Source of the DNA: Pseudomonas sp. MM211
GTDB lineage: Bacteria; Pseudomonadota; Gammaproteobacteria; Pseudomonadales; Pseudomonadaceae
Reading direction: 5' to 3'
NCBI RefSeq assembly: GCF_020386635.1
Contig: NZ_CP081942.1
Location: forward strand, 1,240,001 to 1,304,000
DNA: 64,000 nt
This document shows positions 18,047 through 27,476 of this stretch, one piece after another. Position numbers and translations under genes: made by a program. Positions within the stretch are counted from its first letter, which is position 1; every line of letters begins with the position of its first letter. Below the pieces are notes generated by a model, which was given only the letters and a program-made list of their open reading frames with translations, had not been told where the DNA came from and searched no databases.

Positions 18047-18961
18047 ATGCGTCGTCTGTTTTCCTTCAAGGCATTGCTGGTGCTGTTCATACTCGTCGCG
18101 GCCTCGCTGCTGGCTGTCTGGGGTCAGGAGTTCCGGGTCTTCGAACGGGCCTGGTTCAATGTGCAGCAGCCCGACGACGCACCGGCCAATGCGCTGTGGC
18201 TCGATGGTTATGAGGTAACCCTGGAAGCACAGGTGATCGACGGTCTGGACGACGATGTGTCGGCACTGACCTACGATCCGCTGCGCAAGAGCTTGTTCAC
18301 CGTCACCAACCAGAACTCGCGGCTGATCGAGCTTTCGCTGGACGGCAAGGTGCTGCGAGAGATCGAGCTGGTCGGTTTTGGTGATCCGGAGGCGGTGGAA
18401 TATGTGGCTCCGGGGATCTTCGTGATCGCCGACGAGCGCCCGCAGCGTATGGTCGAAGTGCGTATCGACGACACCACCACCCGTGTCGACGCTGCCGATG
18501 GTCAGCAGCTGTCGCTGGGCCTGGAGATGGAGGCCAAGAACAAAGGCTTCGAAGGCCTGGCCTACGACCTGGCCGGCAAGCGCCTGTTCGTCGCCAAGGA
18601 GCGCGACCCGCTGCGCATCTACGAGGTTCATGGCTTTCCCCATCTCGACCCGAACAGCCCGTCGGCGATCCGCATCATCGATGACCGCCAGCGTGACGAG
18701 GGGCTGTTCGTGCGCGATCTGTCCAGCCTGCAATACGTCGCCGGTAGCGGGCACCTGCTGGCGCTCTCCGATGATTCGCGCTTGCTGGTTGAGATGAATA
18801 TCGAGGGCGAACCGGTCAGCAGCCTGTCGCTGATCGGTGGGCAACAGGGGCTCAAGGAATCCGTGCCTCAGGCCGAGGGCATCGCCATGGATGAGAATGG
18901 CGTGATCTACATGATCAGCGAGCCCAATCTCTTCTACACCTTCAGCAAAAAGGCCGAGTGA
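18047..18961 (+). CDS. SdiA-regulated domain beta-propeller protein, copy 2 (tandem paralogue)
   Basis: A 304-residue protein, by eye roughly 70% identical along its whole length to the gene just upstream, with the same anchor-plus-propeller layout. Identical stretches include LIELSLDGKVLR, ELVGFGDPEAVEYVAPG and SVPQAEGI. Differences cluster in the membrane segment and in the surface loop after HGFP. A 168-base spacer separates the copies, without a recognisable half-site array but with an 8-bp inverted repeat (GCCCTCGC at 17926, GCGAGGGC at 17951). This is an old tandem duplication with divergence rather than recent copying. Function as for copy 1. Confidence 0.87.
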   Translation: MRRLFSFKALLVLFILVAASLLAVWGQEFRVFERAWFNVQQPDDAPANALWLDGYEVTLEAQVIDGLDDDVSALTYDPLRKSLFTVTNQNSRLIELSLDGKVLREIELVGFGDPEAVEYVAPGIFVIADERPQRMVEVRIDDTTTRVDAADGQQLSLGLEMEAKNKGFEGLAYDLAGKRLFVAKERDPLRIYEVHGFPHLDPNSPSAIRIIDDRQRDEGLFVRDLSSLQYVAGSGHLLALSDDSRLLVEMNIEGEPVSSLSLIGGQQGLKESVPQAEGIAMDENGVIYMISEPNLFYTFSKKAE

Positions 18962-18979
18962 CTGCTCACCCGGCCTTTT
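18947..18979. terminator. Bidirectional terminator overlapping the end of the second propeller gene
   Basis: AAAAGGCCG (18948-18956) pairs with CGGCCTTTT (18971-18979) around a 14-base loop that contains the stop codon at 18959-18961. The symmetry also serves rpiA, which ends at 18998 on the other strand. Confidence 0.75.
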
Positions 18980-18997
18980 CGGTAGCGCCTGCGATAA

Positions 18998-19669
18998 TCA
19001 GCGCTGCAGCGATTTCACGCCTTCGGCGGTGCCGAGCAGCAGCAGGTCGGCCGGACGTGCGGCGAACAGGCCGTTGGTGACCACGCCGACGATGGCGTTG
19101 ATGTCCGCTTCCAGTTTCACCGGGTCGGTGATGCTCATGTTGTGCACATCGAGGATCACATTGCCGTTATCGGTCAGTACGCCTTCGCGGTAAACCGGAT
19201 CGCCGCCCAGTTTGACCAGCTCACGGGCCACGTGGCTGCGCGCCATGGGAATCACTTCCACCGGCAGCGGGAAGGCGCCGAGCACCGGCACCAGCTTGCT
19301 GCCATCGGCGATGCAGATGAAGGTGCGGGCCACGGCGGCGACGATCTTCTCGCGGGTCAGCGCTGCGCCGCCGCCCTTGATCAGGTTCAGGCGCTCGTCA
19401 CTCTCGTCAGCGCCGTCGACGTAGAACTCCAGGTCGCTGACAGTATTGAGTTCGTACACCGGAATGCCATGGCCCTTGAGGCGCGCGGCAGTGGCTTCGG
19501 AGCTGGCTACGGCGCCGTCAAAGTCCAGTTTGTGCTTGGCCAGGGCGTCGATGAAGCAGTTGGCCGTGGAGCCGGTGCCGACCCCAACGACGCTCTTGGC
19601 GTCGAGCTTGGGAAGGATGAAGTCGACGGCGGCCTGAGCCACGGCTTGTTTGAGCTGATCCTGGGTCAT
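18998..19669 (-). CDS. rpiA: Ribose-5-phosphate isomerase A
   Basis: A 223-residue enzyme that interconverts ribose-5-phosphate and ribulose-5-phosphate in the pentose phosphate pathway. The phosphate-binding [15 protein letters not shown], the catalytic Asp pair in [24 protein letters not shown] (catalytic Glu) and the late [13 protein letters not shown] all match RpiA. Length is as expected. It is divergent from ilvA across about 130 bases, an arrangement I recall from other pseudomonads. Confidence 0.97.
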   Translation of the reverse strand: MTQDQLKQAVAQAAVDFILPKLDAKSVVGVGTGSTANCFIDALAKHKLDFDGAVASSEATAARLKGHGIPVYELNTVSDLEFYVDGADESDERLNLIKGGGAALTREKIVAAVARTFICIADGSKLVPVLGAFPLPVEVIPMARSHVARELVKLGGDPVYREGVLTDNGNVILDVHNMSITDPVKLEADINAIVGVVTNGLFAARPADLLLLGTAEGVKSLQR

Positions 19670-19800
19670 GCGGGTTCCACAAGAGAGAAGGAAACGAGGC
19701 GCTGATTATAGCCGGCAAAACCCCGGAATTCGTATGGTCGCTCGGCGGATGGCTGCGTTAGACTCCGGGGTTCCCCATGAAGCCGCCTGCGATGCCTGCC

Positions 19801-21315
19801 ATGCTCGAACAGTACGTCAAGAAGACCCTGACCTCCCGTGTCTATGACGTTGCCGTGGAAACCCCGCTGCAACCCGCTCGCCAACTCTCCGAACGCCTGG
19901 GCAATCAGATTCTGCTCAAGCGCGAGGATCTGCAGCCGGTTTACTCGTTCAAGATTCGTGGCGCCTACAACAAGCTGGCGCAGCTCACTCCGGAAGAGCT
20001 GGCCCGCGGCGTGGTGACCGCCTCGGCCGGTAACCACGCCCAGGGCCTGGCGCTGGCCGCCAAGCACATGGGCGTGAAGGCGACCATCGTCATGCCGCGC
20101 ACCACGCCTGAGCTCAAGGTGCAGGGTGTGCGTTCCCGTGGCGGCAAGGTTGTGCTGCACGGCGACGCCTTTCCCGAAGCCTTGGCGCATTCGCTGAAGC
20201 TGGTCGAGGAAAAGGGCCTGGTATATGTGCACCCCTACGACGATCCCCACGTGATCGCCGGCCAGGGCACCGTGGCGATGGAGATCCTCCGTCAGCATCA
20301 GGGCCCGCTGCACGCGATATTCGTTCCAGTCGGTGGCGGTGGTCTGATCGCCGGCATCGCCGCCTACGTCAAATACCTGCGTCCGGAGACCAAGGTGATC
20401 GGCGTCGAGCCAGACGACTCCAACTGTCTGCAGCAGGCACTGGCCGCAGGCGAACGCGTTGTTCTGCCGCAAGTCGGGCTGTTCGCCGACGGCGTGGCAG
20501 TGGCGCAGATCGGTCAGCACACCTTCGATATCTGCAAGCTGTGCGTCGATGAAGTGATCACCGTCAGCACCGACGAGATCTGTGCGGCGATCAAGGACAT
20601 CTACGACGACACACGTTCCATCACCGAGCCCGCCGGCGCGCTGGCCGTGGCCGGAATCAAGAAGTACGTCGAGCGTGAAAACGCCACCGGCCAGGTGCTG
20701 GTGGGCATCGATTCCGGCGCCAACGTCAACTTCGACCGCCTGCGCCATGTGGCGGAACGGGCAGAGCTGGGTGAAAAACGCGAAGCGATCATCGCCGTCA
20801 CCATTCCGGAGAAGCCGGGCAGCTTCAAGGCCTTCTGCGAAGCGATTGGCAAACGGCAGATCACCGAATTCAACTACCGCTACCACCAGGACGGCGAGGC
20901 GCACATCTTCGTCGGCGTGCAGACCCACCCGGAGAACGATCCCCGTGCGGCGTTGGTGGAGAATCTGCGTGGCCAGGGCTTCCCGGTGCTCGATCTGACC
21001 GACAACGAACTGGCCAAACTGCACATCCGCCACACCGTCGGCGGGCATGCCGCTGCCGTGCCGGACGAATGCGTGTTTCGTTTCGAGTTCCCGGAGCGGC
21101 CGGGGGCGCTGTTCAACTTCCTCGACAAGCTGGGCGGGCGCTGGAACATCACGCTATTCCACTACCGCAACCACGGTGCCGCTGACGGCCGCGTGCTGGC
21201 TGCCCTGCAGGTGCCGGAAGACGAGCGCCATCTGCTCGCGCCGGCGCTGGATGCGATCGGTTACCCGTATTGGGATGAAAGCGACAATCCGGCCTATAAG
21301 CTGTTTCTTGGCTAG
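19801..21315 (+). CDS. ilvA: L-threonine ammonia-lyase, biosynthetic
   Basis: A 504-residue PLP enzyme converting threonine to 2-oxobutanoate, the first step to isoleucine. The start MLEQYVKKTL at 19801 is the family start; in-frame ATGs at 19777 and 19792 are possible but none has a clear Shine-Dalgarno. PLP-Lys is in YSFKIRGAYNKLA (about residue 50), with SAGNHAQGLA and the glycine loop VGGGGLIAGIAAY. Two C-terminal ACT-like domains (IPEKPGSFKAFCEAIG and FPERPGALFNFLDKLG) mark the feedback-regulated biosynthetic form rather than the short catabolic TdcB. Confidence 0.96.
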   Translation: MLEQYVKKTLTSRVYDVAVETPLQPARQLSERLGNQILLKREDLQPVYSFKIRGAYNKLAQLTPEELARGVVTASAGNHAQGLALAAKHMGVKATIVMPRTTPELKVQGVRSRGGKVVLHGDAFPEALAHSLKLVEEKGLVYVHPYDDPHVIAGQGTVAMEILRQHQGPLHAIFVPVGGGGLIAGIAAYVKYLRPETKVIGVEPDDSNCLQQALAAGERVVLPQVGLFADGVAVAQIGQHTFDICKLCVDEVITVSTDEICAAIKDIYDDTRSITEPAGALAVAGIKKYVERENATGQVLVGIDSGANVNFDRLRHVAERAELGEKREAIIAVTIPEKPGSFKAFCEAIGKRQITEFNYRYHQDGEAHIFVGVQTHPENDPRAALVENLRGQGFPVLDLTDNELAKLHIRHTVGGHAAAVPDECVFRFEFPERPGALFNFLDKLGGRWNITLFHYRNHGAADGRVLAALQVPEDERHLLAPALDAIGYPYWDESDNPAYKLFLG

Positions 21316-21350
21316 TTGCTTCAGCCAGAACAGGCGCAGACGATTTTCCC

Positions 21351-21421
21351 GGGTATTGCGCTGCTCCACCCAGGCTACGGATGTTTCTACCGGTAGCCTG
21401 GCGTTGAGCGCAGCGATACCC
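21351..21421. repeat. Fold-back intergenic repeat (GTAGCCTGG type)
   Basis: GGGTATTGCGCTGCTCC...CCAGGCTAC at the left is nearly complementary to GTAGCCTGG...GCGCAGCGATACCC at the right, giving a long imperfect hairpin of about 28-bp arms. The same motifs form the arms of the element at 37120-37205. It lies between ilvA and the DUF2269 gene and may end ilvA transcription. Confidence 0.7.
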
Positions 21422-21456
21422 AGGGCCTATATCTATAAAAGCTGAAGGAAACCGTG

Positions 21457-21897
21457 ATGGAACATTACCTGCTGCTGCGCATCCTCCACAGCGTGCCTGG
21501 CATCTTGCTGCTGCTCGGCGTGCTGGCCCATGCCTTCATGCTCTGGAAGGCGTGGCGCAATGGCGACAGCGCCGTACTGCAACGCAAGCTGCAGCGCACC
21601 CGCACCATCAGCCTGCCGGTGTTCGCCCTGCTGGCGTTGAGCCTGCCGGTGACCGGCTGGTGGATGGTCAACCTGGCCGGCTGGCCACTGAGCCAGACCT
21701 GGCTGCTGCTCGGCAGCATTCTCTTCGCCGTGCTGATGATCGTCGGCTTGCTGTTGCTCGGGCGTCTCGGCGCCTGGCAGGCTCAGGCCGGTGGCACGGT
21801 GCCGGCCAGGTCGCTGCGCTTCGTGGTGGCCTATGCCGCGCTGATCGTGGTGCTGCTGGTGGTGATCATGGCGGTGATGGGCGCCAAGCCTGTCTAA
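21457..21897 (+). CDS. DUF2269-like integral membrane protein
   Basis: A 146-residue protein with four predicted membrane helices: LHSVPGILLLLGVLAHAFML, ISLPVFALLALSLPVTGWWM, TWLLLGSILFAVLMIVGLLL and RFVVAYAALIVVLLVVIMAV. The layout and the early His resemble the DUF2269 family (PF10027), whose role is unknown. AAGGA precedes the ATG at 21457; the GTG immediately before it is an alternative start. It is convergent with the two-component operon, with only 8 bases between the stop codons. Confidence 0.75.
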   Translation: MEHYLLLRILHSVPGILLLLGVLAHAFMLWKAWRNGDSAVLQRKLQRTRTISLPVFALLALSLPVTGWWMVNLAGWPLSQTWLLLGSILFAVLMIVGLLLLGRLGAWQAQAGGTVPARSLRFVVAYAALIVVLLVVIMAVMGAKPV

Positions 21898-21905
21898 GAA
21901 CCCGT

Positions 21906-22379
21906 TTAACGTCTGCCCTGGCGCTGCGCCACCAGCGGTTGCAGCAGGGCGGCCAGTTGCGGCTCGCTCAAGGTCGCGCGCAGGGCTTTGTAGAGGGCGC
22001 GGGTTTCCAGCAGGTTCCAGACCCGCAGCATGGTTTCCAGGGCGTCCAGCGGCTTGCTGATGAAATCCCGTGCGCCCAGTGCCAGGGCGCGCAGGCGCGT
22101 GGCGCGGGTCACGTCGGCGGTCAGCACCAGCAGCGGCACGTAATCGTTCTGCGGGATGCGTCGGTTGAGCTGCTCCATCAGGGCGAAGCCGTCGAAGTCC
22201 GGCATATGCAGATCGAGAATCACCAAGTCCGGCTCGAAGCTGTTGTACAGCTCTAGCGCCCGGGTCGGCTGGGTGCTGCTGAGCACGTTGTGCAAACCCT
22301 CACGGGCCAGCAGTTGCTCCATCAGATCCAGGTTGGGACGCTGATCATCGATGATCAGGATGCGATAGTCGTCGCTCAT
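21906..22379 (-). CDS. CheY-like response regulator without DNA-binding domain
   Basis: A 157-residue receiver protein. ILIIDDQRPNLDLMEQLL provides the acidic pocket, VILDLHMPDFDGFALM the phospho-acceptor Asp near residue 53, LVLTADVT the conserved Thr/Ala and DFISKPLD the Lys. The last 35 residues (LLETRALYKALRATLSEPQL) form a helical tail, not a recognisable output domain. Its ATG overlaps the stop of the hybrid kinase upstream (ATGA, 22376-22379), so it is translated with the kinase and is the likely phosphate sink or output for it. It is the last gene of a four-gene operon. Confidence 0.92.
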   Translation of the reverse strand: MSDDYRILIIDDQRPNLDLMEQLLAREGLHNVLSSTQPTRALELYNSFEPDLVILDLHMPDFDGFALMEQLNRRIPQNDYVPLLVLTADVTRATRLRALALGARDFISKPLDALETMLRVWNLLETRALYKALRATLSEPQLAALLQPLVAQRQGRR

Positions 22380-24700
22380 GCGGGCTCCGGCAGGTGCTGG
22401 TCGAGAAAGGCCAGAAAGGTCGGTACGTGGATGGGTTTGGTGAGGATCGCCGTCGCCCCCGCCTGCTGCATGGCGCGCCGTGAGGCGCTGGTGGCGTCGG
22501 CGGTGATCATCAGTACGGCGATACCTGCTGTGGCCGGGTCGGCGCGCAGCCGTTTCAGTACGTCGATGCCGGTCATGTCCGGCAGGTTGATATCCAGCAG
22601 AACCACCCGGGGCAGATGCTGGCGCGCCAGATCGAGACCAAGCTGACCTTGCATGCTCGACAGCAGTTGCACGCCGGGGCGCCGCTGCAGCAGGGTTTCG
22701 ATCAGCGCCTGGCTGGACAGGTTGTCCTCGATGCACAGCACACGGGTCAGGTTGGCGCTTTCCAGCGTACCAGCGGGCGCTGGCGAAGGTGGCTGGCGCC
22801 AGGGATCGTCACCCACTGCCGGAGTTTCGACCTGCGCCGTGGGCAGCGTCAGCACGAAGCGGCTGCCGGTTCCTACCTCGCTGATCACCTCCAGCGTGCC
22901 GTCCATTGCCTCCAGCAGGTTGCGACTCAGGGCCAGGCCCAGGCCGGTGCCTTCACTGTGTTGATCGGCGCCCAGGCGTTCGAAGGGGCGAAACAGTCGC
23001 TCCAGATCGTCCGCTGCGATGCCCGCTCCGCTGTCATTGACGGCCAGGGCCAGGCGCTCGCCCTGCAATTCGATATCCAGGTGCACTTCGCCACCTGGGC
23101 GGTTGTACTTCACGGCGTTGGACAGCAGGTTGAGCAGCACCTGGATCAGCCGCTGCCGGTCGGCCATCACGCCTGCCGGCGAGGTGCTCGGCGGCAAGGG
23201 TCGAAGGCGGATGCCTGCCTCGTCGGCCAGCGGCGAGATCAGCGTCATCGCCTCCTGCACCACGCCATGCAGGTCAATGGCTTCCGGGCTCATGGGCAGC
23301 CGGCCGGCTTCGATGCGGGCGATATCGAGCACTTCGTTGATCAGCGTCAGCAGGTGCTGGCCAGCGCGCAGGATGTGGGTGACCTGAGGCCTGGGCGATT
23401 CCAGATCGAGCAGTTGGGCGAAGCCCAGAATGGAATTGAGCGGCGTGCGCAGCTCATGGCTCATGCGCGATAGAAATTCGCTCTTCGCCTGGCTGGCGTT
23501 CTCGGCTTCCTCGCGGGCGTCGCGCAGGGCGATGTCAGCGGCGCGACGGTCAGTGATGTCGCGGGTGACCTTGGAAAAGCCGCGCAGGGTGCCGCTGGCA
23601 TCGTGCTGGGCGGTGATTACCACGCTGGCCCAGAAGCGCGAGCCATCACGTCGCTGGCGCCAGGCCTCTTCCTCGTAGCGGCCTTTTTCGGCCGCCACCT
23701 GCAGTGCATGCAGTGGATGGTGCGGTCGTTGCTCGGTCGGGTAGAACAGTGAAAAGTGACGGCCGATGATTTCCGCTTCGCTATAGCCCTTGATGCGCTC
23801 GGCGCCGGCGTTCCAGGTGGTGACGTGGCCCTGTGGATCGAGGGCGAAGATGCCGTAGTCGCGTACGCCTTCAATGATCAGGCGCAGGCGTTCCTCGTTG
23901 TCACGCAAGGCGCGCTCGCGCTGGGCCAGCAACTGGCTGGCTTCCTCGAGGCTGGCGCCGAGGCGGCCGATCTCGTCGCGTTCGTGGTGACGGGTTTTCA
24001 AGGGCTTGCCGAGGGCCAGGTGGCGAGCGCTGCGTTGCACGCGCTGAACGCGGGTGACGATGCCGCTGGATAGCAACAGCACGGCGATGATCGCGCCGAA
24101 CAGGCCGCAGCCGGCCGCCAGCAGCGTGGCTAGCAGCATGCGCTGGCGATTGTCCGCGGCATTCGCCGTGCGGTCGGCGAGCAGGGCGTCTTCGCGTACG
24201 CGCATCGCGTCGATCTCCTGGCGGAGGGTGTCGAGCATGCGTTTGTTCTCGACCAGAATGGCGATGATCTGCTCGCTATCCTGGCGCATGTCGACGTTGC
24301 GCAGCACATCCAGCCCTTGCAGCTTGGTGCTGATCAGCGGCTTGATACGATCCAGGCGCTGGCGCACCTCGGTATCGCGGATGTTGGCGTCGAGGCGTGC
24401 CAGGGCTGCGTCGATACGCGGTTCGATTTGCAGGTAGGTGGGCAGGAAATTCTCACGGCGGGTCAACAGGTAGCCCCGCACGCTGGAGGCGCCCTCGGCC
24501 AATAGCGTCTGTACGGCCTGGATATCGCCCTGCACCTGCAGCACCCGGCGCACGTCCTCCTCGGCCTCGGCGGTGCGGCGCTCGGTGATGTAGATCAGTA
24601 CCAGTGATAGCAGCAGAATCACCAATGGCAGCGAGATACCGACTAGCGCCTTGCCGCGCAGGGGCAGGTCAGCCCAGAAACCATCGATGCGGCGCATCAT
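22376..24700 (-). CDS. Hybrid sensor histidine kinase (CHASE3-like, HAMP, PAS, HisKA, HATPase, receiver)
   Basis: A 774-residue membrane kinase. One membrane helix at residues 17-36, a helical periplasmic domain of about 145 residues rich in Arg and Leu (CHASE3-like, with [15 protein letters not shown]), and a second helix near 190-212. A HAMP region and a PAS domain follow ([20 protein letters not shown], about 275-385), then the dimerisation His in [15 protein letters not shown] (about 420), ATP-binding [17 protein letters not shown] and [15 protein letters not shown], and a C-terminal receiver with phospho-Asp in [13 protein letters not shown] (about 705). Both ends join neighbours by 4-nt overlaps. 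The stimulus is unknown. Confidence 0.93.
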   Translation of the reverse strand: MMRRIDGFWADLPLRGKALVGISLPLVILLLSLVLIYITERRTAEAEEDVRRVLQVQGDIQAVQTLLAEGASSVRGYLLTRRENFLPTYLQIEPRIDAALARLDANIRDTEVRQRLDRIKPLISTKLQGLDVLRNVDMRQDSEQIIAILVENKRMLDTLRQEIDAMRVREDALLADRTANAADNRQRMLLATLLAAGCGLFGAIIAVLLLSSGIVTRVQRVQRSARHLALGKPLKTRHHERDEIGRLGASLEEASQLLAQRERALRDNEERLRLIIEGVRDYGIFALDPQGHVTTWNAGAERIKGYSEAEIIGRHFSLFYPTEQRPHHPLHALQVAAEKGRYEEEAWRQRRDGSRFWASVVITAQHDASGTLRGFSKVTRDITDRRAADIALRDAREEAENASQAKSEFLSRMSHELRTPLNSILGFAQLLDLESPRPQVTHILRAGQHLLTLINEVLDIARIEAGRLPMSPEAIDLHGVVQEAMTLISPLADEAGIRLRPLPPSTSPAGVMADRQRLIQVLLNLLSNAVKYNRPGGEVHLDIELQGERLALAVNDSGAGIAADDLERLFRPFERLGADQHSEGTGLGLALSRNLLEAMDGTLEVISEVGTGSRFVLTLPTAQVETPAVGDDPWRQPPSPAPAGTLESANLTRVLCIEDNLSSQALIETLLQRRPGVQLLSSMQGQLGLDLARQHLPRVVLLDINLPDMTGIDVLKRLRADPATAGIAVLMITADATSASRRAMQQAGATAILTKPIHVPTFLAFLDQHLPEPA

Positions 24701-25377
24701 GTGGGCGGGCCGAACCAGTCTGTCGCCGGCTGCGCCACCAAACCCAGGGCGATGCCGCGTACGGCCGCCTGGGTACGATCGGCCACGCCTAGCTTGGCGA
24801 TCACCCGCTCGACGTGGGTCTTCACGGTGCCGGCGGCAATTCCCAGTTTTTCGCCGATCTCGCGGTTGCTGAAGCCACCGGCGACCAGGCCAAGTACCTG
24901 CCGCTCGCGGTTGGTCAGGGCGTCTGAGGGTGGAGCGCCTGTATTGCTGCGGTCGGCGATGCGTCGCAGCAGGCGCGCGCTGACTGAGCTGTTGAGTGCT
25001 TCTTCACCCGCTGCGACGCGGCGCAGGCTGGCAATCACCTCGTCGCGCGTGGCGTCCTTCAGCAGGTAACCCACGGCGCCCGCGGCGATGGCTGCTTCAA
25101 GGTGTTCGGGGCTGTCGTACATGGTGAACATCACCACCTTCAGGCGCGGCAGACGCTGCTGCAGCAGGCGCGCGGCGCCCAGCCCATTCAGCCCGGGCAT
25201 GCGGATGTCGAGGATGGCGATGTCCGGCTGCAGGCGCTCGCACAGTTGCAGCGCGCTATCGCCATCGGCTGCCTGACCGACCACCTCGAATTCGTCGCAG
25301 CTCGCCAGCATGGCGACAAAGCCTGCGCGGGTCACTTCATGATCATCGGCCAGCACCAGGCGCAAGGGGGCGGTCAT
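24697..25377 (-). CDS. NarL/FixJ-family response regulator
   Basis: A 226-residue transcription factor. The receiver ([18 protein letters not shown], phospho-Asp in [13 protein letters not shown] near residue 54, [22 protein letters not shown]) is followed by a LuxR-type helix-turn-helix ([20 protein letters not shown] and [16 protein letters not shown], about 155-205). The ATG at 25377 overlaps the stop of the GAF kinase before it, and its stop overlaps the ATG of the hybrid kinase after it. It is the obvious partner of the HisKA_3-type kinase upstream and the only DNA-binding output in the operon. Confidence 0.93.
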   Translation of the reverse strand: MTAPLRLVLADDHEVTRAGFVAMLASCDEFEVVGQAADGDSALQLCERLQPDIAILDIRMPGLNGLGAARLLQQRLPRLKVVMFTMYDSPEHLEAAIAAGAVGYLLKDATRDEVIASLRRVAAGEEALNSSVSARLLRRIADRSNTGAPPSDALTNRERQVLGLVAGGFSNREIGEKLGIAAGTVKTHVERVIAKLGVADRTQAAVRGIALGLVAQPATDWFGPPT

Positions 25378-26549
25378 GGCGTGCTCCCCCCGACGCTGGG
25401 TACCTGAGCCAGCAACCGAGTGCCGCGCCCTGGCTCGCTGTTGCAGTGGAGGTGTCCGTTCAGCAGGCTGGCCCGCTCGTGCATGGCGGCCAGGCCGAGG
25501 CCGCCGCTGCCTGTCACGGAACGGTCGGGTGCCGTGTCGAAGCCGCGGCCATCGTCTTCGACTCGCAGCTCGGCGCTTTGCTCTGCGCTGCTCAGACCGA
25601 TGCGCACGCTGCAGGGGCCGGCATGCTTGAGGATGTTGTTGATGCCTTCCTGGGCGATACGGAACAGGGTGATTTCCACGTTGGCTGGCAGCCGCGCATC
25701 GCTGCGCTGCAGCCATTGCACCCGGTAGCCGGCTTCGCGCAGGCGGTCGGCTTCCTTGTCCAGCGCTTGCAGCAGGCCGAAGTCATCGAGCAGTTGCGGG
25801 CGCAACCCACCGATGGCCTGTCGGCCTTCGCGCACGCAGCGCTGGGCAAGGTCGAGGATGGTGCTCAGTTCCTGCTGCTGGGCGTTGGGTAGCGTCGGAC
25901 ATTGGCTGGCGAAGCCTTGTAAGCGCTGGTGCAGGCCGGCCAGGGTCTGTGCGAGGCCGTCGTGCAGGTCATAGGCGACGCGTCTGCGCTCATCTTCCTG
26001 AGCGCTGAGCAGGCGATGTACCAGCTCCGACATGGTGCGCTCGCGTGCCAGCAGGTCGCCGTGCAGGCGCTGGTTCTCCAGGTGCGCGGCAAGCAGGGTG
26101 GCGAGCAGTTGCAGGGACTCGAGGTCTTCGTCATCCGGCGGGTTGATCTTCGCTGCGCTGGCCAGCAATACGCTGCCAAACGGGCGGCCCTGAGCAGTCG
26201 ACAAGGGCAGCCGGATGACCAGTTGCAGCACGCTCTTCTCGATGGCCAGACACTGGGCCAGAGGGGAGTCGTTTTCGGCCAGTGCCAAGAGTGCCACGCG
26301 CTGTTCGTTGGAGTGGGCACCATGGCTGGCGAGCACCTGGTTTTCACCGTTCAGCTCACGGATTACCAGGCCGCTGTCCATTGCACAGAAAGCGCAGGCG
26401 CGTTGCAGTACGCGCTCGCCCATCTCACTCGGCGCCAAGGCGCCCAGCTCGCGCCCGGTATCGACCAGCAGACTCAGACGCGCCGCGCGGCTTTCCCACT
26501 GCCGGTACTGGCTGCGTAGGGCCAGGGCACTGCCGTTTTCATTGTGCAT
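25374..26549 (-). CDS. Soluble GAF-domain sensor histidine kinase (NarX/HisKA_3 type)
   Basis: A 391-residue kinase with no membrane segment. Residues 30-175 look like a GAF sensor ([33 protein letters not shown]). The HisKA_3 box is [20 protein letters not shown] with the phospho-His near residue 220, and the HATPase region has VEDDGRGFD and [19 protein letters not shown]. This kinase class phosphorylates NarL-type regulators, matching the next gene. CAFCAMDSG in the GAF domain could hold a redox-active or metal-binding Cys pair, which is speculation. It is the first gene of the four-gene operon and is divergent from the DUF4440-like gene. Confidence 0.92.
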   Translation of the reverse strand: MHNENGSALALRSQYRQWESRAARLSLLVDTGRELGALAPSEMGERVLQRACAFCAMDSGLVIRELNGENQVLASHGAHSNEQRVALLALAENDSPLAQCLAIEKSVLQLVIRLPLSTAQGRPFGSVLLASAAKINPPDDEDLESLQLLATLLAAHLENQRLHGDLLARERTMSELVHRLLSAQEDERRRVAYDLHDGLAQTLAGLHQRLQGFASQCPTLPNAQQQELSTILDLAQRCVREGRQAIGGLRPQLLDDFGLLQALDKEADRLREAGYRVQWLQRSDARLPANVEITLFRIAQEGINNILKHAGPCSVRIGLSSAEQSAELRVEDDGRGFDTAPDRSVTGSGGLGLAAMHERASLLNGHLHCNSEPGRGTRLLAQVPSVGGSTP

Positions 26550-26724
26550 GGGTGTCTCTCCAGCGGGGCAGCGCCGATTGGTGGCGCAATGATCCCATTA
26601 AATCGACTTCATACCGCTGTCGCCCATCCGCCGATCGGCATAGGCCGTTGTCGCCAACCGGCCGATGGCGGCGTCGGGCAGGCGGGGCAAAGTACCGGCA
26701 TCAACCAACGAGACAGGAAAGACC

Positions 26725-27249
26725 ATGAAAGTACATGCCATCGCCGCCGCTCTGTTGCTTACCGCCAGCTCCTCGCTGTTCGCTGCCGTTGAGCAGAAGC
26801 CTTACAACTACAGCAGTATCGCCGAGGCGCCTACCGATTCCGCTGATCGTGACGTGGCTGCTCTTTTCGATCAGTGGAACAAAGCGCTGCAGACCGGTGA
26901 TTCGTCCAAGGTCGTTGCCCTGTACAGCAAGGATGCGGTGTTGCAGCCAACCGTTTCCAACCATGTGCGGGCAACGTCTGCGGAAATCACTGACTACTTC
27001 GACCACTTCCTGGCGCTGAAGCCGGTTGGCCACATCAATTACCGGGAAATCCGTCGTCTGGGCCTGAACACTGCACTGGACAGCGGCGTATACACCTTCC
27101 GGCTGACCGATGCCAAAGGCAAGACGCAGGATGTGCAGGCGCGTTACACCTTCCTCTACACCCGTGTCGACGGCCAATGGAAGATCCTCAACCACCACTC
27201 TTCGGCGATGCCGGAAAAGGTGCCGAGCGAAGTGGCCAAGCAGCTGTAA
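26725..27249 (+). CDS. Exported SnoaL-like/DUF4440 (SgcJ-type) protein
   Basis: A 174-residue protein with a signal peptide (MKVHAIAAALLLTASSSLFA). AGGAAAG lies just before the ATG at 26725. The mature part is a cone-shaped SnoaL/NTF2-like fold: DVAALFDQWNKALQTGDSSK, VVALYSKDAVLQPTVSN, YTFLYTRVDGQWKILNHHSS. This is the pattern of the SgcJ/EcaC and CaMKII-association-like families. Exported members are common in proteobacteria; none of the motifs points to a specific substrate. Divergence from the two-component operon raises the possibility that it is a target of that system. Confidence 0.85.
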   Translation: MKVHAIAAALLLTASSSLFAAVEQKPYNYSSIAEAPTDSADRDVAALFDQWNKALQTGDSSKVVALYSKDAVLQPTVSNHVRATSAEITDYFDHFLALKPVGHINYREIRRLGLNTALDSGVYTFRLTDAKGKTQDVQARYTFLYTRVDGQWKILNHHSSAMPEKVPSEVAKQL

Positions 27250-27266
27250 CGGGGTATCGCTTCACC

Positions 27267-27456
27267 CAAAACCGGCGCCTGGACAGGCTGTGTGAAAACT
27301 ACTGCGCTCGGTCATGCGGCGTTAAAAACCAGCTGGAATGCCAGCCCAGTCAAAATGCTCATTTACAACTCGTAAACTGCGCTTTTTCGCTGGTTTTTGC
27401 CTTGCCTGACCTTCGCTCGCTACGTTTTCGCACGGCCTGTGGAGCGCCGGTTTTTT
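27267..27456. repeat. Fold-back (MITE-like) intergenic element with about 35-bp terminal inverted repeats
   Basis: The left end (AAAACCGGCGC, then ACAGGCTGTGTGAAAAC at 27283-27299) is repeated inverted at the right end (GTTTTCGCACGGCCTGT at 27424-27440, then GCGCCGGTTTT). The roughly 120-base centre has no plausible coding frame and is itself AT-richer than its surroundings. The element sits between the DUF4440 gene and the convergent HAD gene. The right arm ends in a T-run and the left arm begins with an A-run, so it could also work as a bidirectional terminator. Confidence 0.7.
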
Positions 27457-27476
27457 CATTGCATGCCAAATGCGTT

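Noticed and set aside
16985..18844. A 619-residue minus-strand frame opposite the two propeller genes
   Set aside because: It contains a repeated pattern only because the two sense genes are duplicates of each other; no protein family is recognisable.
27267..27456. A complete insertion sequence
   Set aside because: There are inverted ends but only about 190 bases and no transposase frame or visible target duplication.
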